NCBI GenBank assembly: GCA_020427905.1
Contig: JAGQNU010000072.1
Coordinates: forward strand, 1-6,666
From: Candidatus Saccharimonadota bacterium
GTDB lineage: Bacteria > Patescibacteriota > Saccharimonadia > Saccharimonadales > UBA7683
DNA length: 6,666 bases
Direction: 5' to 3'
The notes under the pieces were generated by a model. That model was not told the DNA's origin, ran no database searches, and was given only the letters and a program-made list of their open reading frames with translations. The first letter of the stretch is position 1, and each line of letters starts with the position of its first letter. The translations under genes and the position numbers were made by a program. This document shows positions 1-6,666 of this stretch, piece after piece.

Positions 1-1299
1 TTTGTTACGTTCATCACCAGTATCTTGATCATCATCTTTGCCGATCCACTTGTGAAGTATGTGGTTGCTCCAGGGCTCTACGAGAAGGACCCACAAGCTG
101 CGTTTTTAGCAGTCTCGATGATGCGCATCGTAGCCATTAACCCGCTGCTGTTCTCAATTAGTACCGTCTTCACCTCAATCCAGCAAGCGGTTGGTCGGTT
201 CTTTTTTGTATCACTCTCTCCGATCTTCTACAACGTCAGCATCATTTTGGGTATTGTATTTTTTGCACCTGAGAGCGGACTCAATATGGGTATCATGGGC
301 GTTGCGTTCGGTGTTGTCCTTGGTTCGCTCCTACAGCTTGTAGTTGGATTTTTGGGCTTAGCAGGGCTTGGCTTTGACTACAAGCCACATATTTTTTGGA
401 AGAACCAAGGGTTCCGACGTGTGCTCAGGATTTTGCCAGCTCGCTCGTTGGATCAGGGGATGGATTACTTTCAGACCATTGTTGATATCAACCTAGCCTC
501 AAGAATTAGCGTAGCCTCAATCGGTGCCTACAGTTACGCGTACATTTTGCATAACGTGCCAGTTACGCTAATCGGTGTTGCGCTGTCGACTGCCGCCTAC
601 CCAAAACTTACTCAGCGCTTGGCACAAAATCGACCGGACCTCTTCAAGATAGATGTCGTGAAGCTGCTCAGGCTTGTAATCTGGTTCTCCCTGCCTGCAG
701 TTGCGGTGACATTCTTACTCCGCGGTTACTTGGTGCGTATTATTGTCCGCGATGGGAATGCACTCATCGCCTCACTTGTTGGCGTGTTTGCATGGGTTGT
801 CTTGTTCCGTGCACTGTATCACGTACTGTCACGCTGTTTTTATGCACAGCAAGATACACGTACTCCACTCTATGTGTCTGTGGTAACCGTAGGCTTTACG
901 ATACTACTCGCTATTTGGTGGTCGCAACCAAGCAATTTTGGTGTGGTTGGGCTTCCGCTCGCACAATTAGTCGGTGCAACCTTTGAGGCGATTGTTCTGA
1001 TAGGCATATTACAAAAGCGGTTCCCACACTTGATAGACAGGCCATTTATGGGCGCAATGTGGCGGATGGTGTCAGCCTTTGGCATAACCTTCTGGGTGAC
1101 GTGGATACTGAGACGTGAGTTTCTGGAGCTCGCTGCAACTGACCGTGGCTTCTTCACGCTGATGTCAAAAGTTGGGTTGCTCGGTCTTATCACAGCCCTT
1201 ACCTACATAGGATTGTCGTGGATGTTTAGGCTTGAAGAAGTGCAACCCATTATTGCTAAAGCACGGGCTATCCTCTTTAAGCCGATACGCCTGCAATAA
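1..1299 (+). CDS. murJ: MurJ/MviN-family lipid II flippase, 5'-truncated by window edge
   Basis: This is the C-terminal 432 residues of a polytopic membrane protein of the MurJ (MviN, MOP superfamily) family, which flips lipid II across the cytoplasmic membrane for peptidoglycan synthesis. The frame is open from base 1 (it reads FVTFITSIL before the first possible TTG start at 25), so the true start lies upstream. The family is usually about 500-550 residues, so roughly the first 90-100 are missing. Family signatures are visible: SPIFYNVSIILGIVFFAP near residues 75-92, a basic segment followed by the region around LPARSLDQGMDYFQ, a stretch ending STAAYPKLTQ, and the strongly conserved LSRCFYAQQDTRTP (about 280-293). 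Many hydrophobic helices alternate with short basic loops, as expected for a 14-helix transporter. The gene ends with TAA and overlaps the 3' end of the convergent trpC-like gene by 23 bases. The family call is confident; substrate is inferred from the family. Confidence 0.9.
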   Translation, partial: FVTFITSILIIIFADPLVKYVVAPGLYEKDPQAAFLAVSMMRIVAINPLLFSISTVFTSIQQAVGRFFFVSLSPIFYNVSIILGIVFFAPESGLNMGIMGVAFGVVLGSLLQLVVGFLGLAGLGFDYKPHIFWKNQGFRRVLRILPARSLDQGMDYFQTIVDINLASRISVASIGAYSYAYILHNVPVTLIGVALSTAAYPKLTQRLAQNRPDLFKIDVVKLLRLVIWFSLPAVAVTFLLRGYLVRIIVRDGNALIASLVGVFAWVVLFRALYHVLSRCFYAQQDTRTPLYVSVVTVGFTILLAIWWSQPSNFGVVGLPLAQLVGATFEAIVLIGILQKRFPHLIDRPFMGAMWRMVSAFGITFWVTWILRREFLELAATDRGFFTLMSKVGLLGLITALTYIGLSWMFRLEEVQPIIAKARAILFKPIRLQ

Positions 1300-1843
1300 A
1301 CTCTTCAAGATGTTCGCCGACCAGGATGGCGTCTGCACCGTCCACCACATCGTTGCTTGATCGGATATTGCTGGCTTGGCAGAGCCAGCATGGCCACAGC
1401 GATCGAGCGGTAGAAAATTCGTTTCTATCCCGATTTGAACCATCCGCAAGGTTACGTGAGTTCCATACAATTTTTTGCTCCGGCGGCAGCTCCGTGATAA
1501 ATGCTTCAAGTTGCTCTAAAGTAGAGGGTTCAATCAGGCAGCGTGATAACAGTTTAGTATCTGGCAATCTCCCAACTACCAATACGTAATCTGCTCCGAT
1601 ATCTAGAGCCGACTGAATCTCATCATCAGTTGCATGGATACCTTTTGCAAGTATGGGCTTTGTACTCAGTGCACGTGCCTTCGCAACAAGCTCCAATGAG
1701 CCACCCCAGCGTGGATCGGTGTGAATCGAGATAATATCTCCATGCTTATTTGCAGTCTTAAACAGTTCATCCCAGCTTCGTTGAGACACGTAGCCAAATG
1801 GTGAGCGCGTCTTCACTTCGGCAATGAGTAGCGGTTTGTTCAT
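1277..1843 (-). CDS. Short indole-3-glycerol-phosphate-synthase-like (TrpC-like) TIM-barrel protein
   Basis: This 188-residue protein resembles indole-3-glycerol phosphate synthase, the tryptophan-pathway enzyme that closes the indole ring of CdRP. Matches in order: AEVKTRSPFG (residues 8-17; E9 and K11 fit the catalytic Glu/Lys of 'AEIKxxSPS'), HTDPRWGGSLE (41-51; compare 'TDxxFFGGS'), ILAKGI (64-69; K67 fits the catalytic Lys of 'LRKDF'), LIE (103-105; E105), NSRNL (128-132; N128), QASNI (156-160) where the family has 'AESGI', and GADAILVGEHL (169-179). Thus the catalytic Glu of AESGI is Ala157 here, though Ser158 stays. A Cys-rich stretch, C152-W-L-C155, lies just before it. Family members are about 250-270 residues. 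Here only seven residues precede AEV, and an in-frame TAA with no ATG/GTG/TTG between it and the start shows the N-terminal lid really is absent. No other trp genes are in view. It could be an active minimal IGPS, a relative with another phosphosugar substrate, or a non-catalytic remnant. Confidence 0.75.
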   Translation of the reverse strand: MNKPLLIAEVKTRSPFGYVSQRSWDELFKTANKHGDIISIHTDPRWGGSLELVAKARALSTKPILAKGIHATDDEIQSALDIGADYVLVVGRLPDTKLLSRCLIEPSTLEQLEAFITELPPEQKIVWNSRNLADGSNRDRNEFSTARSLWPCWLCQASNIRSSNDVVDGADAILVGEHLEEFIAGVSA

Positions 1844-1849
1844 GTTTGT

Positions 1850-1858
1850 AGCGTACCA
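1850..1858 (-). promoter_or_regulatory. Putative extended -10 promoter of the trpC-like gene
   Basis: Read on the minus strand, TGG-TACGCT (a TGn extension plus a 3/6 -10 match) is followed by ACAAAC and then the ATG at 1843. The usual 7-base spacing puts the transcription start on the A of the ATG, giving a leaderless mRNA. A weak -35 (TTAACT, 4/6, 16-base spacer) is possible upstream. No Shine-Dalgarno sequence precedes the ATG. The -10 itself is weak; the call rests on the same geometry appearing at two other genes in the window. Confidence 0.35.
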
Positions 1859-1887
1859 GCAGGAGACTATTAGTTAAACTCTACCTC

Positions 1888-1896
1888 TGTTATAAT
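1888..1896 (+). promoter_or_regulatory. Extended -10 promoter of lepA, predicted leaderless
   Basis: TGT-TATAAT is a perfect -10 hexamer with the TGn extension. It is followed by TAATGCA and the lepA ATG at 1904. Seven-base spacing predicts transcription starting at A1903, one base before the ATG. No purine-rich ribosome binding site lies upstream. No convincing -35 exists at 16-18 bases (TATTAG at 17), consistent with an extended -10 promoter. It lies back to back with the putative promoter of the divergent trpC-like gene in a 60-base gap. Confidence 0.7.
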
Positions 1897-1903
1897 TAAT
1901 GCA

Positions 1904-3685
<1,782 letters not shown>

Positions 3686-3724
3686 TATTTCACGATAAAG
3701 CTTGTACTTTTTGCAAGTCTCTTA

Positions 3725-3733
3725 TGGTAAAAT
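3725..3733 (+). promoter_or_regulatory. Extended -10 promoter of the CotH/lamin-tail gene
   Basis: TGG-TAAAAT is a 5/6 -10 hexamer with TGn extension, in the 58-base gap after lepA. It is followed by AACAGCA and GTA before the ATG at 3744. As at lepA, the sequence GCA ends seven bases after the hexamer, so transcription is predicted at A3740, leaving a leader of about four bases and no room for a ribosome binding site. A -35 is unclear (TTGTAC at 3702-3707 is 20 bases away, too far for standard spacing). Confidence 0.6.
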
Positions 3734-3743
3734 AACAGCAGTA

Positions 3744-6065
3744 ATGTTGAGGGTACACAAACAGAAACATCTGCTTATTATTGCCGGTATTTTCATGCTT
3801 GGAGTGGTGTTTAGTTTTGTGCGCTATACGCGAAGCGTGCAGGCAGCTGTACCTGGCGATATTGTCATCAATGAGCTGATGTATAATCCGGACGGCCAAA
3901 ACGAGGACCTTGAATTTTTGGAGCTCTACAACACTACCGGCTCACCGATTGATATATCGGATTGGTGTTTTATTGACGGGATAGAGCTCGCTACTGCAAA
4001 TCCAAACCCACTGTGCTTTGAGTCTGGCACAAGTATCGGAGCAAATGACTACTTGTTGCTATCTCCAAACCCAGCTCAAACCAATACCACATACGGCATT
4101 ACTGCGGATGTGAGTTACGCAGGTACAAACCTGAGTAATGGTGGCGAAACCATCACACTCGTCGATGATGGAGCAGCCGTAATCGATACGGTGACGTATG
4201 ATGATGTGCCACCATGGCCAACCACTCCAGATGGTGACGGCCCTTCGTTAGAGTTAAAAGACCCGGCTAGCGATAATTCACTGGCTGCAAGCTGGGGCGC
4301 GAGTGTTGGTGGGCCAACGCCAGGAGCGGAGAACTCGTGGATTAGTATTACCACACCAGTTATCTCTAATGTGAACGATCCAAACGACATTACCGATGCT
4401 GATACCGTGACTGTTACAGCTGACATTGCTGCAGAGGATAGTGTTAATCTCGTCTATAAGGTGAACTTTGATGCTGAAGTGACAGTTGCAATGGCCGACG
4501 ACGGAGCCAGCGGTGACGGGGCAGCGTCCGACGGAACCTACGGTGCTTCTATCCCAGCTCAGTCAGCAGGTGATCTGGTTAGATTTAAGGTTGAAGCAAC
4601 CAATGGCGACGGTACCTCATCAAAACCTGGAGTTGGCGACACCATTAATTACTATGGCTACACTGTCGCAGATCCATCGGTGACATCGAGCGCTCCAATC
4701 ATCCAGTGGTTTATTGATGACACGGACTATGCCGATATCATCAATAGTCCGGACGCGGTTAGTCGGTTCCCGTGCGTTATCGCCTATGGCAATGATGTTT
4801 TTGATAACTCGGAGGTTCGTGTGAAGGGTAATAACACCCTGTACTTCCCTAAGCACAACTACAAGTTTTACTTACCAAGTGGCTATACAATTCAGCCCGC
4901 GGGAGCGGATAACGCAGTTGACGAGTTCCACTATAATGCCGACTTCGCAAATTATGATGTTACCAAGGTCCCCACATTGTGGTGGGCAGCAGAGCAGATT
5001 GGTGTACCGACACCAGATGTTGTAACAACACAGCTGCAGAGGAATGGTGAGTTTGAGGGTGCATACAACTTCATTGATAAGTTTGAGAGTTCTTGGCGTG
5101 AGGCCAATGGCTTTGACCAGGGGGCAATGTACGAGGATTACCTCACGGAGATTATCTATGGCGCAACTGACACAAGTGCGGTAAGCACATGGGCTGCAGG
5201 TATGCAGGGAGATCCGACAACCACGGCAACACGAGAGTTTGTAATCGATAATAACGACATACCAAATCTCATTAATACCACGGTGTTCCCAGCTGTAACG
5301 ACGCACCTTGATCAAGTCATCGATCACAACATCTTGACGTATCAAGACGGTACTACCGGTCGATGGTCAGTGCTCCATTGGGATCTTGATTTAGCACTGA
5401 CACAGCTTCGCCCAAAGACGCTCGTAAGTCCTCATGATTTGTATACAGGGCAACATGGTTTGCGTTGGTATGCCACTGCAATGTATGATCAACCAGATCT
5501 CAGACAGATGTACTTTAGGAGACTTCGGACAATTGCCGATCAACTGTTCTCGCAAGATCAGTTGCTTAACAAATACAATGAGCTGACAACAGAACATGCA
5601 GATTTGATTACCGCAGATCAAACAAAATGGCCGCAGCAGCGACAAAAGACTCGTGCGCAAAATATCAGGACTATCAATGCTACCAAGACGGCGCTACTTG
5701 CATACCTTCGTCAGGATTGGGCTATCCCTGCCGCACAAACTAATGCCGAGCGGGAGTCGGTCTCTTTCGACGTAGTTTCAGCGAGTGCCGACAATACTGA
5801 GGAGTACATTAAGCTGACCAACAGCTCGGACCAGGCAGTTGACCTATCCGACTGGACGATTGAGGGAGCTATACAGTACACACTTCCGAAAGGCGCGGTT
5901 ATTCCAGGTAGCGGGACAGTATATTTCGTCAGGGATGACGCGGGCTACAGGGCATCGCATAGTACGGTTATCATTCTGGGCCAGTTGACGAATGACCTCG
6001 GTACGAGCGGATCACTGACACTAAAGACTAACGCAGGTGCGACGATTGATACCTATGCGTACTAA
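3744..6065 (+). CDS. Secreted CotH kinase-like protein flanked by two lamin-tail domains
   Basis: A 773-residue protein with an export signal: basic MLRVHKQKH, hydrophobic core at about 10-25, then VQA-AVP (32-37) as a likely cleavage site. Domains: (1) lamin-tail domain, about 36-198, starting IVINELMYNP and ELYN, with the typical YDDVPPWPTTPDGDGPSLEL and ending PTPGAEN; (2) Ig-like linker, about 203-310, with an Asp/Gly-rich turn MADDGASGDGAASDGTYG (250-267) common beside CotH domains; (3) CotH-type domain, about 318-660, with EVRVKGNN (357-364), KHNYKFYL (370-377), EGAYNFIDKFE (438-448), DHN (527-529) and HWDLDLAL (545-552), the WD-x-D acidic motif of the atypical kinase fold; (4) second lamin-tail domain, about 668-773, with EEYIKLTNSS and LSDWTI. 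CotH in Bacillus phosphorylates spore-coat proteins; no sporulation is implied here, and the target is unknown. A longer TTG start at 3702 is rejected because the -10 lies within it. Its stop overlaps the next gene's start, implying an operon. Confidence 0.85.
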   Translation: MLRVHKQKHLLIIAGIFMLGVVFSFVRYTRSVQAAVPGDIVINELMYNPDGQNEDLEFLELYNTTGSPIDISDWCFIDGIELATANPNPLCFESGTSIGANDYLLLSPNPAQTNTTYGITADVSYAGTNLSNGGETITLVDDGAAVIDTVTYDDVPPWPTTPDGDGPSLELKDPASDNSLAASWGASVGGPTPGAENSWISITTPVISNVNDPNDITDADTVTVTADIAAEDSVNLVYKVNFDAEVTVAMADDGASGDGAASDGTYGASIPAQSAGDLVRFKVEATNGDGTSSKPGVGDTINYYGYTVADPSVTSSAPIIQWFIDDTDYADIINSPDAVSRFPCVIAYGNDVFDNSEVRVKGNNTLYFPKHNYKFYLPSGYTIQPAGADNAVDEFHYNADFANYDVTKVPTLWWAAEQIGVPTPDVVTTQLQRNGEFEGAYNFIDKFESSWREANGFDQGAMYEDYLTEIIYGATDTSAVSTWAAGMQGDPTTTATREFVIDNNDIPNLINTTVFPAVTTHLDQVIDHNILTYQDGTTGRWSVLHWDLDLALTQLRPKTLVSPHDLYTGQHGLRWYATAMYDQPDLRQMYFRRLRTIADQLFSQDQLLNKYNELTTEHADLITADQTKWPQQRQKTRAQNIRTINATKTALLAYLRQDWAIPAAQTNAERESVSFDVVSASADNTEEYIKLTNSSDQAVDLSDWTIEGAIQYTLPKGAVIPGSGTVYFVRDDAGYRASHSTVIILGQLTNDLGTSGSLTLKTNAGATIDTYAY

Positions 6066-6666
6066 ATACCTGCATCAAAGTTTTGCTCTACTGGTTGTGT
6101 GTCTGATTGCGCTCACACTCATCGTGATTCACTGGAAGCCGGTACACGCAGCTCCAGCAACGTTTACAGTCACCAATACGGATGCCAGTGGCCTCGGCTC
6201 TTTAGCCCAGGCTATTTCAGATGCAAACTCCAACGCAAATCCGAGCGAGCAGGATACCATCGAGTTTGATATAAGTGCAACAGGCAATGTTGAGATACGC
6301 CCCTCTGCCCAACTCACTATCTCTGAGCCAGTTATTATTGACGGCTATACCCAGTCCGACGCGACTGCTAACTCACAGGATTGGCCGCAGCCGTTTGACG
6401 GTATCTTACGTGTGGGCGTCAACCTGTCTGACGTTGATCCCATCAGTGTTGAGTCTAACGATGTAACGCTTCAAGGCCTCGTCATTTACGATGATGAAGG
6501 CGACGATGTCTCAACGACTGCTCCGGGCAATGTTGTCGCTGATGGCATTGATAATTTGAGACTCTACGGTAACTACTTTGACACGCTTCATAATGGACTC
6601 TCCAATGCAAAGTCGATTACAAGCAGAAAATCTGTGATTCTCACCGATACGACCAATGTCACTATC
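6055..6666 (+). CDS. Secreted parallel beta-helix-type surface protein, 3'-truncated by window edge
   Basis: The frame is open from the ATG at 6055 to the window end (204 codons), so the C-terminus is missing. It begins with a signal peptide: MRTKYLHQS, hydrophobic core at about 10-25, and VHA-APA (30-35) as a type I cleavage site. Next comes FTVTNTDASGLGSLAQAISDAN (37-58), then DTIEFDI (67-73) and the IDGYTQ motif (95-100). This order, a T-V-T-N-T..G.GSL.QAI.DAN segment, 'DTI.F' and 'IDG.TQ', opens many exported bacterial right-handed beta-helix (pectate-lyase-like) and surface proteins. Later stretches such as NDVTLQGLVIYD (135-146) and DGIDNLRLYGNYF (163-175) fit successive beta-helix rungs. 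No catalytic residues can be named, so an enzyme, adhesin or surface-structural role are all possible. The start overlaps the previous gene's TAA by 11 bases (ATG within the last codons) with no clear Shine-Dalgarno, suggesting translational coupling. Family call is good; function unknown. Confidence 0.8.
   Translation, partial: MRTKYLHQSFALLVVCLIALTLIVIHWKPVHAAPATFTVTNTDASGLGSLAQAISDANSNANPSEQDTIEFDISATGNVEIRPSAQLTISEPVIIDGYTQSDATANSQDWPQPFDGILRVGVNLSDVDPISVESNDVTLQGLVIYDDEGDDVSTTAPGNVVADGIDNLRLYGNYFDTLHNGLSNAKSITSRKSVILTDTTNVTI

Noticed and set aside
25..27. TTG at 25 as the start of the MurJ-like gene
   Set aside because: The frame stays open to base 1 with hydrophobic sequence, and the family needs about 90-100 more residues, so the gene simply enters from the left.
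1165..1509. 114-codon minus-strand open frame overlapping the murJ and trpC-like 3' ends
   Set aside because: It overlaps the trpC-like gene on the same strand in another frame, shows no recognisable motif, and the trpC-like frame is clearly the coding one.
3697..3712. Weak hairpin AAAG-CTTGTA-CTTT followed by Ts after lepA as a terminator
   Set aside because: The stem is only 4 base pairs, AT-rich, and the T run is short; not distinguishable from chance.
3702..3743. Longer start for the CotH gene at TTG 3702, adding 14 residues (MYFLQVSYGKITAV)
   Set aside because: The extension contains the extended -10 box at 3725-3733, puts extra residues before a normal signal-peptide N-region, and has no ribosome binding site.
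4872..5345. 157-codon minus-strand open frame inside the CotH gene, and similar ones at 870-1193, 2149-2478, 4115-4426 and 5391-5660
   Set aside because: They lie fully within well-supported + strand genes, have no family motifs or promoters, and show the composition expected of antisense shadow frames.

Overview
The window looks like chromosomal DNA from a member of the Candidate Phyla Radiation / Patescibacteria, possibly Ca. Saccharibacteria. This is inferred from gene style: a lamin-tail/CotH secreted protein, a stand-alone shortened TrpC-like barrel, and extended -10 promoters sitting almost on the start codons with no Shine-Dalgarno sequence. No rRNA or other marker is present to prove it. 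The standard genetic code fits: no gene has an in-frame TGA, tryptophan is TGG, and all four visible stops are TAA. Coding density is very high, with only two short intergenic gaps (60 and 58 bases).

Left part (1-1843): the 3' portion of a MurJ-type lipid II flippase gene enters from the left edge on the + strand. It converges with, and overlaps by 23 bases, a minus-strand gene for a small indole-3-glycerol-phosphate-synthase-like TIM barrel. No other tryptophan gene is in view. The TrpC-like protein lacks the usual N-terminal extension and one catalytic glutamate, so its function is uncertain.

Middle (1844-3685): a 60-base divergent promoter region separates the trpC-like gene from lepA, which encodes translation elongation factor 4. 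LepA is full length with intact GTPase motifs.

Right part (3686-6666): a 58-base gap with its own extended -10 promoter leads to a 773-residue secreted protein with the layout signal peptide - lamin-tail domain - Ig-like linker - CotH kinase-like domain - second lamin-tail domain. Its stop codon overlaps by 11 bases the start of a second secreted protein with the 'GSL-QAI' N-terminal signature of parallel beta-helix surface proteins. That gene runs off the right edge. The two form an apparent operon for cell-surface or extracellular proteins. The window therefore joins housekeeping functions (cell-wall precursor export, translation) to a secreted module. The most notable features are the near-leaderless promoters, the degenerate TrpC and the CotH/beta-helix pair. 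I saw no RNA genes, mobile elements, CRISPR arrays or convincing terminators.
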